Shown here: positions 47,008-55,562 of the stretch, piece by piece
Layout of the letters: every line of letters starts with the position of its first letter
How positions within the stretch are numbered: the first letter of the stretch is position 1
Assembly: GCF_000720485.1 (NCBI RefSeq)
Contig: NZ_JOAX01000001.1
Coordinates: 186,001 to 250,000 of the forward strand
Source: Streptomyces ochraceiscleroticus
GTDB lineage: Bacteria; Actinomycetota; Actinomycetes; Streptomycetales; Streptomycetaceae
Direction: 5' to 3'
DNA: 64,000 bases
Made by a program: the position numbers and the translations under genes
Notes under the pieces: model-generated
What the model saw: the letters and a program-made list of their open reading frames with translations, nothing else
Told to the model about the DNA's origin: nothing
Databases searched by the model: none

Positions 47008-48378
47008 TCAGCTCGCGATCAGGGCCCAGATCCCGACCGCGATGCACAGCAGCGCGACGACCAGGACCGGCACGGCGACCTTCGGGGACGGCCCGGGGCG
47101 GGCCGGCTTCGCATGCTGCGCACCGGGAGCGGCGGGGGGCTGCGCACCGGGACCTGCGGGCGCCGGGGTCCGATGGGGGACGCGTGGCTGCCCCACGGTG
47201 TACGGCCTGGTCTGCGGCAGGTCCTGCTGCGCCGCGGCGGTCGGCTCGTACGTCCGGACCGGCGGAACGTACGGCTGCACCGACGGCTCGTACCGCTGCG
47301 CCGGTGGCGCGTACGGCTGCATATCGGGCGCCGGGAGGGGCGTCGGCGTGGGGGTGCGGCTGGGGGGCTCCTGCGGGACGGGTGGTGCCGACGGGAAGCT
47401 GCCGGTGCCCGGCATCCGGGGGCCGCTCACCGGACCGCCGCTCGGGCCGCTGCCCTGCGCACCGTTGCCCCGCGCGCCGCTGCCCTGCGTACCGCCGCCG
47501 ACCGGCCCGTCCGGCCCGTACCCCGAGGGCAGCGGCCCGATGTGGTCGAAGACCTCGACGATCTCGTCCTCGACCGTCTCCTCGGGCAGCAGCTCGACGG
47601 CCGAGAGGACCGCCTTGCGGGCGCCGTTCGCCGTCTTGAAGCGGGCGTCCGGGTCGGGCTGCAGCAGACCGGCCAGCACCTGCCACAGCGGCTCGGGCAC
47701 GCCTTCGGGCGCGCCGGGCACACCGTGCTGCGTGAAGTGGTCGACCAGCGCCTGGGAGTCCGGCTTGCTGCCGGTCAGCAGGTACAGGGCGAGCAGGCCG
47801 ACCGCGAAGAGGTCGGCGGGGAAGTCCGGCTCGGCGCCCAGCAGTTGCTCGGGCGCGAAGTAACCGGGCGTCCCGACCACGTAATCGGCCTCGGTGAGCC
47901 GCGGCTCGCCCTTGCGCATCGAGATGCCGAAGTCGGAGACGCGCACGTGCGGCCGCCCGGTGCCGGTGGCCTCCAGCAGGATGTTGGCGGGCTTGATGTC
48001 CCGGTGGACCACGCCCTCGGCGTGCACCGCGGCCAGCCCCGAGAGGACCTGGTCCAGCAGCAGGCACACGTAGCGCGGCGGCAGCGGGCCGTAGTCGCCC
48101 ACCAGGTGCGCCAGCGAACCGCCGTTGACCAGGTCCATGGTGAACAGGACCTTGTCGTCGTTGGCGGCCCAGCTGGCGGGCGCGACCACGTGCGGGTGGT
48201 CGATGCGCAGCGCCTGTTCCCGTACGAAGCGCAGCAACGTGTGCGCGTCGCTCTGCTGGAGCACCTTCGCCGCGACGTAGCGCCGGCGCCGCTGGTCCCA
48301 GGCGCGCCACACGGCGCCCACCCCGCCCCGCCCGATCGGATCGATCAGCTCGTACCTGCCGGCGAAGACCTCACCCAT
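47008..48378 (-). CDS. serine/threonine protein kinase with C-terminal membrane helix
   Basis: The 456-residue protein starts MGEVFAGRYELIDPIGRGGV (glycine loop). It has the ATP lysine in YVAAKVL, the catalytic loop HRDIKPANILLE, SDFGIS, and the activation segment GTPGYFAPEQLLG; all catalytic residues are present. A Pro/Gln/Tyr-rich linker with PYxPP-like units leads to a single C-terminal helix (VLVVALLCIAVGIWALIA), with no extracellular domain. Targets are unknown. I start at the ATG at 48378; the frame runs further but into the regulatory region. An XRE gene lies upstream on the same strand. Confidence 0.9.
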   Translation of the reverse strand: MGEVFAGRYELIDPIGRGGVGAVWRAWDQRRRRYVAAKVLQQSDAHTLLRFVREQALRIDHPHVVAPASWAANDDKVLFTMDLVNGGSLAHLVGDYGPLPPRYVCLLLDQVLSGLAAVHAEGVVHRDIKPANILLEATGTGRPHVRVSDFGISMRKGEPRLTEADYVVGTPGYFAPEQLLGAEPDFPADLFAVGLLALYLLTGSKPDSQALVDHFTQHGVPGAPEGVPEPLWQVLAGLLQPDPDARFKTANGARKAVLSAVELLPEETVEDEIVEVFDHIGPLPSGYGPDGPVGGGTQGSGARGNGAQGSGPSGGPVSGPRMPGTGSFPSAPPVPQEPPSRTPTPTPLPAPDMQPYAPPAQRYEPSVQPYVPPVRTYEPTAAAQQDLPQTRPYTVGQPRVPHRTPAPAGPGAQPPAAPGAQHAKPARPGPSPKVAVPVLVVALLCIAVGIWALIAS

Positions 48379-48423
48379 GGCGCCGCGTCCGCTCCCTCGA
48401 CAAGCTGCCTGCCTGGCTGATTG

Positions 48424-48509
48424 TGGTGCGCTTCGTAACCAGTTCCGGACTAATTCTTGACTGGTTCTGGTCGTCAGCAGTCCTGGTTCAGTTCTGGTGC
48501 GCTTCGTAA
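48424..48509. repeat. 15-bp direct repeat between the kinase and XRE genes
   Basis: TGGTGCGCTTCGTAA occurs at 48424-48438 and 48495-48509, 71 bp apart; the second copy encodes the last residues of the XRE protein. Between them AACCAGT (48437-48443) is inverted as ACTGGTT (48460-48466). This may be a partial duplication or an operator region. Confidence 0.55.
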
Positions 48510-49033
48510 TGGGCCACCGCGTCGGCGGTCCGGCCCGCCCCGTAGACCCGCAGGAACTCTGCCAGTTCGGGATGGGTGGCGGAGAGGGAATCCGCGGCAT
48601 CGATGATGTCGCCGGCCGCCGCGACGGACCGCAGCAGCGACTGGATCTCGCGCACGACGCGACGCACGGTGGTGGCCCCCGTGGTGGCGGTCTGCGTCGT
48701 GTTGTTCAGCACCGAACCGCCCGCCGTCTTCTTGATCTCGTCCATCCGGTCGGTGGCCTCGGCCGCGGACACGCTGCCGTCGGCGACCTGGCTCGACAGC
48801 TCCTGGAGCGCCTGTACGCGCTGGACCACGGCCGGGTTGCCGATCTTGGCGCGTTGGCCGCTCATGAGCTGCGACAACATGGGCGCCGACAGGCCGAGCA
48901 CAGCGGCGAGACGGGCCTGATTGAGCCCGAGATCGTCGATGAGACGACGGAAGAGCGCCCCCAGCGGCTCTCCGTACCAGCTGCGCTGCAGCTCCCGAGC
49001 GCGCGCGGTGGCTTCCTGCTGTGCTGCATCCAT
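48488..49033 (-). CDS. XRE-type helix-turn-helix DNA-binding protein
   Basis: The 181-residue protein has an HTH near residues 35-65 (LGLNQARLAAVLGLSAPMLS followed by QLMSGQRAKIG). A conserved C-terminal region of unknown role follows (REIQSLLRSVAAAGDIIDAA; HPELAEFLRVYGAG). I start at the ATG at 49033 with AAGGGGAG six bases upstream. It is next to a membrane kinase gene on the same strand, and the pair may act together. It is divergent from tRNA-Ala. Confidence 0.85.
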   Translation of the reverse strand: MDAAQQEATARARELQRSWYGEPLGALFRRLIDDLGLNQARLAAVLGLSAPMLSQLMSGQRAKIGNPAVVQRVQALQELSSQVADGSVSAAEATDRMDEIKKTAGGSVLNNTTQTATTGATTVRRVVREIQSLLRSVAAAGDIIDAADSLSATHPELAEFLRVYGAGRTADAVAHYEAHQN

Positions 49034-49150
49034 GGCGTCTCCCCTTCGCTTCGCTGCCGCGAATCTCGCGAAGCATCCTACGGAGAGCAACCGCCCGGAG
49101 CGATACCCGGTCGGGAAAGCGAGCGGGTACCGGGTACTCTGGTGCGCGAC

Positions 49151-49223
49151 GGGGCCTTAGCTCAGTTGGTAGAGCGCTGTCTTTGCATGGCAGATGTCAG
49201 GGGTTCGACTCCCCTAGGCTCCA
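49151..49223 (+). tRNA. tRNA-Ala (anticodon TGC)
   Basis: The acceptor GGGGCCT pairs with AGGCTCC (one G-U), the anticodon loop is TTTGCAT with TGC at 49184-49186, and the T arm is AGGGGTTCGACTCCCCT. CCA is not encoded. TACTCT at 49135-49140 could be its -10 element. Confidence 0.97.
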
Positions 49224-49230
49224 CTCTCAA

Positions 49231-49274
49231 AAGGTCACCCGGCCTGCGGAAACGCCGGCCGGGTGACCTTTTTT
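49231..49274 (+). terminator. tRNA-Ala terminator
   Basis: A perfect 14-bp stem (49231-49244 with 49257-49270) followed by a T run; the best intrinsic terminator in the window. Confidence 0.92.
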
Positions 49275-49404
49275 CATGGTGGGGAAGGGGCCAACGCCGC
49301 CGCGCCCGGACGCTGGACGCCCTCCGGGAGGACGAGGAACAGCCACGCGAGCCGGACGGGCCTGCCGACAAGGAAGGCTAGGACGTCAAGAGGGGGACTC
49401 GTAC

Positions 49405-49638
49405 ATGACCGGCGCCATCGTCGCCATCTCTATCGTCTTGATCGTCGTCGGGGGAATCACGGCGGCGGTGGTTGCCCACTTCAGGCTGCAGCGCCACCGT
49501 GCCGACGCCGTGGCCATGGCCGCGTACCGCGAGCTCGCCGAAGAGGCCGTGGCCCGGCAGGAGGCCCTGCAGGCCGAGCTGGCCGAGCTGAAGGCCCGGG
49601 TGGGCTCGATCGACGACATGCTGCGGAGGATCGAGTGA
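49405..49638 (+). CDS. small membrane protein with coiled coil
   Basis: The 77-residue protein is one N-terminal membrane helix (AIVAISIVLIVVGGITAAVV) and then a charged helix with heptad character (AAYRELAEEAVARQEALQAE, continuing to DDMLRRIE). GAGGGGG lies nine bases before the ATG. I do not recognise a characterised family. The layout suggests a membrane-tethered oligomer. Confidence 0.8.
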   Translation: MTGAIVAISIVLIVVGGITAAVVAHFRLQRHRADAVAMAAYRELAEEAVARQEALQAELAELKARVGSIDDMLRRIE

Positions 49639-49699
49639 CCGGCCCGCCGCCGGGGGCTCGCTCGAAGGGACGTGCTCGCCCGCCCGGCCCGTTCCACGG

Positions 49700-50012
49700 C
49701 TACACCGGCGGCGAGGACGGGACGGCCGCCTGAGGGGCCTCACGTACGGGGGAACCGGCCGCTCCGGTCGGTTGCGCCTGCGCCCTGCGCATCGTGCGGG
49801 ACGGCCACCAGCTCGCCCTGCCGAGCAGGGTCAGGGCCGACGGCAGGATCATGATGCGGACGAGGAAGGCGTCCAGCAGGACCGCGACGGCGAGGCCGAA
49901 GCCCATCTGCTTCATTTCGACCAGGCTGAGGAAGACGAAGCCGGCGAAGACGGTGACCATGACGATCGCGGCGCTGGTCACGACGCCCGCCGAGCTGCCG
50001 ATCCCGTCCAGT
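49700..50012 (-). pseudogene. MMPL/RND transporter remnant (C-terminal fragment)
   Basis: The reverse strand encodes about 100 residues that match the C-terminal end of MMPL transporters: GVVTSAAIVMVTVFAGFVFL and GFGLAVAVLLDAFLVRIMIL, then PSALTLLGRASWW. There is no start codon, N-terminal domain or first membrane segments. Similarity stops near 50012, right before the terminator of the neighbouring DUF5324 gene, so a deletion probably removed the rest. Confidence 0.8.
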
Positions 50013-50017
50013 ACCGC

Positions 50018-50054
50018 AAAAAGCCCCCCGAGCTGCGGGAAGCGCTCGGAGGGC
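50018..50054 (-). terminator. DUF5324 gene terminator
   Basis: On the minus strand an 11-bp stem with one G-U pair (50023-50033 with 50044-50054) is followed by five T residues. Confidence 0.88.
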
Positions 50055-50105
50055 GTTCTGCTGTGCGATTGTTCTGCGGTGCCGCTGGGCGGCGGGGCCG
50101 GGGGC

Positions 50106-50825
50106 TTACGCGCGGCCGCCGCCGTCGCGTTCGTCGACCTCGGACTCCGCCTGCTTGGCCTGGACTTCAGGGTCCAGGACCGCGCCGGGGCTGCCGTCCA
50201 CGGCGCTGAGCGGGGCGCGCTCGCCGACCTCGGTGGCGGCGGGCGGCTCGACCAGCCAGTCCGGGTTGGCCTGCTTGTCCCACCACTTCCACGCGGCGAA
50301 GGCGCCACCGGCGAGGATGCCGAGCAGGGTGATCCGCTTGACGGCCTTGCCGGTCCGGGCCCGGCGGCGGTGCTTCTTGGCGAGCTTCTCGATCTCGGCG
50401 GCGGTGACCTGTCCGCGCAGCGCCGCCACGGCCGCTGCACCGCGCAGCATGGCTTCCTCGCGGACGGGCTCGGCGGCGGTACGGGCGCTGCGGACAGCCT
50501 TCTCCACACGCGGCGCCGTGTAGTCGGTGGCCTGCCGGGCGGCCTTACGGGTACGGGCCGCGGCCTTCGTGGCGGCGGCGTCCACCTTCGGGGGCAGCGC
50601 GCCGCGCGCGTGCTCCAGGCGTGGCTGCAGCCGGGCGTCGTACTGCTGACGTGCCTGATGGGCGGCCTCGGTCACCTTGGGGGCCAGTTTCGCGCGCGCC
50701 TCGTGGGAGAGGTGCACAGCGGTGTCCTTGGCCGTGCCGGCATACGGAGCCACCACCTCCGCGGCGTGCCGCACGCTGTCCTTGGCCGTTCCGGTGGCGG
50801 CGCGCACGCTGTCCTTGCGGGTCAC
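50106..50825 (-). CDS. DUF5324 family protein
   Basis: The 239-residue protein starts with repeated amphipathic helices rich in Ala, Lys and Arg (DSVRAATGTAKDSVRHAAEV and similar), resembling LEA or apolipoprotein-like segments. One membrane helix near residue 165 (ITLLGILAGGAFAAWKWWDK) and an acidic tail follow. The pattern NPDWLVEPPAATEV is typical of the Streptomyces DUF5324 family. The function is unknown. The GTG start has GAGGAGG six bases upstream. Confidence 0.85.
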   Translation of the reverse strand: MTRKDSVRAATGTAKDSVRHAAEVVAPYAGTAKDTAVHLSHEARAKLAPKVTEAAHQARQQYDARLQPRLEHARGALPPKVDAAATKAAARTRKAARQATDYTAPRVEKAVRSARTAAEPVREEAMLRGAAAVAALRGQVTAAEIEKLAKKHRRRARTGKAVKRITLLGILAGGAFAAWKWWDKQANPDWLVEPPAATEVGERAPLSAVDGSPGAVLDPEVQAKQAESEVDERDGGGRA

Positions 50826-51358
50826 GGGATCCTCCTCATCGGTGGCGTGTCCGGGCTCGGGGGCGCTTGCCCACGTCTGCAGTTCGCCTCTCCGCCCGCT
50901 TGCAGATCATGCCTGCGCGGCGGACGTACGGCATGTGCAGGCGGGCATCCGGGTCAATGCGGACTTCGGGCGCCTTGTGATGACAATGCCACGGTTCGGC
51001 GCGGCGCGCGCCGCTTCGGCGGCTTCCGGCCGCGGTATCGGGATTCGGCGGTTTCTCGCCCCCTGTCTGCGGGCTGTTGCGGTCTTTCTCCGGCCTGTTC
51101 TGCGGCCTGTCTGCGGTTGTGGTCGGTCCGGTCCGTGGTTGGCGTCGGACCGGTCAGCGATTGTGGGCGGTCCGCCCGGTACGGACGTACGGTCGACGCC
51201 CTGAGCGGAATGTACGGGTCCCCGCTGGTCGGCGGAGAAAACCCCCAGCAGGGGGGAAATCAGTGCGAACGCCGGGCATGAGGTGGCGGGCGGGGGACGG
51301 GCGCGCCCGTTCGTGCGAGGATCGGGAACCGTCAGTGAAGACTTATGGAAGGTAGATC
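50826..51358 (+). other. 533-bp intergenic region between DUF5324 and cyclophilin genes
   Basis: I see no supported gene here. A perfect 8-bp inverted repeat, CCGGTCCG (51128-51135) with CGGACCGG (51146-51153), is the only notable structure. Divergent promoters for both neighbours must lie here, but I cannot place them. Confidence 0.4.
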
Positions 51359-51886
51359 GTGGCTGAGCAGCTCTACGCCACCCTGAAGACCAACCAGGGC
51401 GACATCGAACTTCGGCTTCTGCCGAACCACGCCCCGAAGACGGTCAAGAACTTCGTCGAGCTCGCCAAGGGCGAGCGGGAGTGGACCAACCCGGCGACCG
51501 GACAGAAGTCCACGGACAAGCTGTACGACGGCACCATCTTCCACCGGGTGATCAGCGGCTTCATGCTCCAGGGCGGCGACCCCCTGGGCAACGGCACCGG
51601 CGGTCCGGGCTACGAGTTCGCCGACGAGTTCCACCCGGACCTCGCCTTCGACCGCCCGTACCTGCTGGCCATGGCCAACGCCGGTCCGGGCACCAACGGC
51701 TCGCAGTTCTTCATCACCGTGGCTCCGACCGCATGGCTGACCGGCAAGCACACCATCTTCGGTGAGGTCACCAACGACGCGAGCAAGAAGGTCGTGGACG
51801 CCATCGCGACCACCCAGACCAACCCGCGCACCGACCGTCCGGTGAACGACGTGGTCATCGAGCAGGTCGTCATCGAGACCCGCTGA
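51359..51886 (+). CDS. cyclophilin-type peptidyl-prolyl cis-trans isomerase
   Basis: This 175-residue cytoplasmic foldase begins MAEQLYATLKTNQGDIELRL. Active-site blocks are FHRVISGFMLQGGDP and NGSQFFITV. The usual Trp is in TAWLTGKHTIFGEV, the cyclosporin-binding region. It corresponds to ppiA near the M. tuberculosis origin. The GTG start follows GGAAGGT. A terminator follows at 51955. Confidence 0.95.
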   Translation: MAEQLYATLKTNQGDIELRLLPNHAPKTVKNFVELAKGEREWTNPATGQKSTDKLYDGTIFHRVISGFMLQGGDPLGNGTGGPGYEFADEFHPDLAFDRPYLLAMANAGPGTNGSQFFITVAPTAWLTGKHTIFGEVTNDASKKVVDAIATTQTNPRTDRPVNDVVIEQVVIETR

Positions 51887-51954
51887 TCCCCGCCGCACGA
51901 GGACCTCTTCGTCACCCCTGCCCGCGGCCTGCCGCGGGCGGCGTGGAACCATGA

Positions 51955-51985
51955 CGCCCCGCCCGGTCGTAGACCAGGCGGGGCG
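51955..51985 (+). terminator. terminator of the cyclophilin gene
   Basis: A 9-bp GC stem (51955-51963 with 51977-51985) with an inner 4-bp stem. Confidence 0.75.
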
Positions 51986-52029
51986 CGCAGCTTGTCAGGG
52001 CCGTGCGCCATTGAGGACGAGGGGAAGCG

Positions 52030-52959
52030 ATGGAGCAGGCGCCAGGCAATCCGCAGGGACCGCAGGACGCTCACGGCGGAAACGATCCGTCGGAGGGCGG
52101 AAACGGTTCGCCGGGCTGCTACCGCCACCCCGACCGGGCCACCGGCATCAGTTGCACCCGTTGCGAGCGGCCCATCTGCCCGGAGTGCATGGTCAGCGCC
52201 TCGGTCGGCTTCCACTGCCCGGAGTGCGTACGCGGCGGCAGCGGGACCGGCCACGCACCGGGTGCGAGCCGCCCCCGTACGGTCGCCGGCGGTGCGCTCA
52301 CCGCTGATCCGCGGCTGCTCACCAAGATCCTCATCGGCGTCAACGTCGCGGTCTTCGTCGCGGCCATGGTCATCGGTGACCGGTTCGTCAACGCGCTGGA
52401 CCTGGTGGGCCTGGCCTTCGATCCCGGCTCGCTGGGGCTGGTCGGCGTCGGGCACGGCGAGTGGTACCGCCTGATCACCGCGATGTTCCTGCACCAGCAG
52501 GTCATGCACATCGCGTTCAACATGCTCTCGCTGTGGTGGCTGGGGCCGCCGCTGGAGGCGGCGCTCGGCCGGGTCAGGTTCCTCGCGCTGTACTTCCTCG
52601 CCGGGCTCGGCGGCAGCGCCCTGTCGTACCTGCTCGCCGCGCAGAACCAGCCGTCGCTGGGCGCGTCCGGCGCGGTCTTCGGGCTGCTGGGCGCCACGGC
52701 GGTGCTGCTGCGCCGGCTGAACTACGACATGAAGCCGGTGCTGATCCTGCTCGGCCTGAACCTCGCCTTCACGTTCCTGTGGCCGAACATCGCCTGGCAG
52801 GCACACGTGGGCGGCCTGGTGGTGGGTGCCGCGGTGACGTACGCCATGGTGCACGCGCCGCGCGGCCGCCGGAACGCGATACAGGCTGCGGCCTGCGTGC
52901 TGGCGCTCCTGGTGATCGTCGCGGTCGTGTGGATCCGCACCGTCCAGCTCACCGGCTGA
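52030..52959 (+). CDS. rhomboid family intramembrane serine protease
   Basis: The 309-residue protein begins with a zinc-finger-like region resembling a B-box (CYRHPDRATGISCTRCERPI, then CPEC, later CPECV) and then six or seven membrane helices. Catalytic Ser is in GASGAVFGLLG and His in WQAHVGGLVVG. The helix-2 block HIAFNMLSLWWLG is conserved. Rhomboids cut membrane proteins within the bilayer. GAGGGG lies five bases before the ATG. Confidence 0.93.
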   Translation: MEQAPGNPQGPQDAHGGNDPSEGGNGSPGCYRHPDRATGISCTRCERPICPECMVSASVGFHCPECVRGGSGTGHAPGASRPRTVAGGALTADPRLLTKILIGVNVAVFVAAMVIGDRFVNALDLVGLAFDPGSLGLVGVGHGEWYRLITAMFLHQQVMHIAFNMLSLWWLGPPLEAALGRVRFLALYFLAGLGGSALSYLLAAQNQPSLGASGAVFGLLGATAVLLRRLNYDMKPVLILLGLNLAFTFLWPNIAWQAHVGGLVVGAAVTYAMVHAPRGRRNAIQAAACVLALLVIVAVVWIRTVQLTG

Positions 52960-53160
52960 CGGCTGCTGTACCGGACGAGCCCGAGGGCGCGCAGGCGGAG
53001 CCGGGCGCGGAGCGGGCCCCGGCCGTCAGGCAGTCGTGCCCTCGGGCCTCCCGGCCGAGGAGCCCACTCAGCACCCATAGGGGACCCACTCGACACCCAC
53101 AGGAGTCACACGGCTCCCGGCCGCCCCTCGGGCACCAGCCCGGAGTGATCGTCCGTTCAC

Positions 53161-53362
53161 TTGTCCACAGCTCGTGTCGGCCCCTGTGCGCAGGGTGCAG
53201 AATCCCGGCAAGGGGGACCGCTGCAGGGACGTTTCCCCAGTACAGCGCGGTGGTACCCGGTCATCGGCGGCACCCGCCGCCGGTGTGACCGGCGTCAACC
53301 CCACAGGGGTTATCCACAGATCTTCTGAAGTTTTCCCCGGCTGTGGATAACCGTGTGGATGG
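53161..53362. promoter_or_regulatory. DnaA box cluster outside oriC
   Basis: The 430-bp gap between the rhomboid gene and crgA has three perfect DnaA boxes: TTGTCCACA at 53161-53169, TTATCCACA at 53310-53318, and TTATCCACA inverted at 53342-53350. A fourth at 53354-53362 has two mismatches. Spacing of the last three suggests cooperative binding. Clusters that titrate DnaA are reported in S. coelicolor; identity with one of them is unverified. Confidence 0.75.
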
Positions 53363-53389
53363 CCTTGGGTACAGCTTGCGTTCGGGGCG

Positions 53390-53647
53390 CTACTTCCACT
53401 GCGTGGAGACGCCGAAGCCCACCGCGATGAAGCCGAAGCCGGCCACGATGTTCCAGTTTCCCATCGACTTGATGGGCAGGTCACCTTCGGTCACGTAGAA
53501 GCACACGATCCACGCCAGTCCGATCAGGAACATCGCCAGCATCAGCGGCGCCACCCAGCCCCGCCCTGAGTTCAGCTTGATCGAGGTCTGCTTCGCCGAC
53601 GGCGGCGGCGTGAAGTCGTCCTTCTTGCGGATCCGTGACTTCGGCAC
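53390..53647 (-). CDS. crgA: cell division protein CrgA
   Basis: The 85-residue protein [20 protein letters not shown] has two membrane helices ([38 protein letters not shown]). CrgA coordinates septation and interacts with FtsZ-ring and peptidoglycan enzymes; in Streptomyces it inhibits premature septum formation in aerial hyphae. The GTG start has AGGAGAG upstream. DnaA boxes lie directly downstream of its stop. Confidence 0.95.
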   Translation of the reverse strand: MPKSRIRKKDDFTPPPSAKQTSIKLNSGRGWVAPLMLAMFLIGLAWIVCFYVTEGDLPIKSMGNWNIVAGFGFIAVGFGVSTQWK

Positions 53648-53791
53648 GAGGAACTCTCCTGTCGATGCGCTGCGTAACCGCGCGGATGTACAAAGGCTGG
53701 CACCGGGGTGGGGGGCGTCGGGGATCGGGTGCTCCCCCCGGGGCGTCCGTTAGCGTAGTGCTTCCGCGGCGTCGTAAGGAGTAAGGGTACG

Positions 53792-54562
53792 TTGAGCAAT
53801 TCCGCTGACTCCCCCGGCCGCCGCTCCCGTTTGCGGCTGCGCCCCGTACGCCTGTTGACGCTTGTCGTCTTCGCGCTGGCCGGCCTGCTCTTCTGGATCA
53901 GTTTCGACACCGCGCGCGGCACGAACCTGCGCTCGGACGACTCCATGCTGCGGCTGTCCGATCTCATCCAGGACCACAGCCAGAAGAACAAGATCCAGGA
54001 CGAGCGGAACGCCTCGCTGCGCACCGACGTCGACCGCCTCGCCGGCAAGGACAGCGGCAGCACCGATGCCGACAAGGCCCGGGTCGACGCGCTGGAGAAG
54101 AACGCGGGGACGAAGAAGGTGAGCGGCCAGGCCCTGACCGTCACCCTCACCGACGCCCCGCCCAACGCCACCGCCCAGATCCCCGGCGTGCCCGAGCCGC
54201 AGCCCAACGACCTGGTCATCCACCAGCAGGACCTGCAGGCCGTGGTCAACGCCCTGTGGCAGGGCGGCGCCAAGGGCATCAAGGTCATGGACCAGCGGCT
54301 GATCTCCACCAGCGCGGTGCGCTGCGTCGGCAACACCCTGATCCTCCAGGGCCGGGTCTACTCCCCGCCCTACACCGTCACCGCCGTGGGCGACCGCCAG
54401 GCGCTGACCGACTCCCTGAACGCTTCACCCGCCATCCAGAACTACCTCCAGTACGTCGACGCCTACGGCCTCGGCTGGAAAGTCGAGCCGCACGGGGCGA
54501 TGACGCTGCCCGGCTACTCCGGCACAGTGGATCTCCACTACGCACAGCCTGTGAAGCCGTAG
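53792..54562 (+). CDS. DUF881 family protein
   Basis: The 256-residue protein has one N-terminal membrane helix (LLTLVVFALAGLLFWISF), a coiled-coil stretch with IQDHSQKNKIQDERNASLRT, and the DUF881 core (LVIHQQDLQAVVNALWQGGA; YVDAYGLGW). It matches Rv0012 beside crgA in mycobacteria. The function is unknown, probably in division or the envelope. The start is a TTG at 53792 after AAGGAG. Confidence 0.88.
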   Translation: MSNSADSPGRRSRLRLRPVRLLTLVVFALAGLLFWISFDTARGTNLRSDDSMLRLSDLIQDHSQKNKIQDERNASLRTDVDRLAGKDSGSTDADKARVDALEKNAGTKKVSGQALTVTLTDAPPNATAQIPGVPEPQPNDLVIHQQDLQAVVNALWQGGAKGIKVMDQRLISTSAVRCVGNTLILQGRVYSPPYTVTAVGDRQALTDSLNASPAIQNYLQYVDAYGLGWKVEPHGAMTLPGYSGTVDLHYAQPVKP

Positions 54563-54597
54563 CGCGCGGGGGCGCGCACAAGCGCGGAGGGCGGGGG

Positions 54598-55296
54598 ATG
54601 ACGGTACGGCTGATCGTCAGGACGTTCAGCGAGCTGTGCCTGACCATCGGCACACTGATCGTGCTCTTCGTCGTCTACGTCCTGTACTGGACCGGCGTAC
54701 GGGCCGACAGCGCCATGGATGGCGAGCTCGGCCGGCTGCAGGACCGCTGGTCCACGGGGCCGGTCGCGACCGCCTCACCCGCTCCGGACGACGGCAAGCC
54801 GCACGAACCCGCGGCGCCCGCGTACCGCGACGGCGAGCCCTTCGCCGTCATGTACATCCCGCGCTTCGGCCGCGACTGGGCCAAACCCGTCCTGGAGGGC
54901 ACCGCCACCGGCACCCTGCAGAAGGGCCTCGGCCACTACGCCCGTACCGCACGCCTCGGCGTGACCGGAAACTTCGCCGTCGCGGGCCACCGCCGCACCT
55001 ACGGCGACCCCTTCAAGGACTTCCCGCGGCTGCGGCCCGGCGACGCGGTCGTGATCAGCGACGGCACGACGTGGTTCACGTACCGCATCGACAAGCGGCC
55101 CTATCGCACGCTGCCCGGCGACATCGGGGTGATCGACCCGGTACCGGGCACATCCGGCTACGACGGCCCCGGCCGCTACCTCACCCTGACGACCTGCGAG
55201 CCGGAGTGGGGGCACAGCCACCGGCTCATCGCCTGGGCGCATCTGGACGCCACCGCACCCGTGGTCGCGGGACGTCCGGCGGCATTGCGAAGCTGA
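54598..55296 (+). CDS. class E sortase
   Basis: Sortases join surface proteins to peptidoglycan. The 232-residue protein has an N-terminal anchor (LCLTIGTLIVLFVVYVLYW) and the catalytic triad in NFAVAGHRRTYG (His), LTLTTCEPEW (Cys) and HSHRLIAWA (Arg). It lies downstream of DUF881 and before the pabA-type gene, and differs from the SrtE1/SrtE2 pair farther on. GGAGGGCGGGGG precedes the ATG at 54598. Confidence 0.9.
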   Translation: MTVRLIVRTFSELCLTIGTLIVLFVVYVLYWTGVRADSAMDGELGRLQDRWSTGPVATASPAPDDGKPHEPAAPAYRDGEPFAVMYIPRFGRDWAKPVLEGTATGTLQKGLGHYARTARLGVTGNFAVAGHRRTYGDPFKDFPRLRPGDAVVISDGTTWFTYRIDKRPYRTLPGDIGVIDPVPGTSGYDGPGRYLTLTTCEPEWGHSHRLIAWAHLDATAPVVAGRPAALRS

Positions 55297-55367
55297 GCCA
55301 CATGGCCAAGGCTCGCCCCTTACTCTGGTGGGGCAAATGACAACTGGCATCGGCAAGTAGGGACAGC

Positions 55368-55562
55368 ATGTACGGCTGGATCTGGCGGCATCTGCCGGGC
55401 AACGCATGGGTGAAGGCACTGATCTCGCTCGTGCTCGCGCTGGCGATCGTCTTCCTGCTCTTCCAGTACGTCTTTCCATGGGCGGAGCCGCTGCTCCCCT
55501 TCAACGACGTCACGGTCGACCAGGGCATGGGTGCCGCACAGCAGATGGGAGCCGTCCGATGA
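55368..55562 (+). CDS. small single-helix membrane protein
   Basis: The 64-residue protein starts MYGWIWRHLPGNAWVKALIS and has one membrane helix (SLVLALAIVFLLFQYVF) and a polar outer tail. The stop overlaps the ATG of the amidotransferase gene (ATGA), so the two are cotranslated. I recognise no family beyond a conserved Streptomyces position (from memory). Confidence 0.75.
   Translation: MYGWIWRHLPGNAWVKALISLVLALAIVFLLFQYVFPWAEPLLPFNDVTVDQGMGAAQQMGAVR

Noticed and set aside
44936..49223. The two tRNAs as an integration site for a mobile element
   Set aside because: There is no integrase, no repeat of the tRNA 3' end and no composition shift between them; the order is conserved among actinobacteria.
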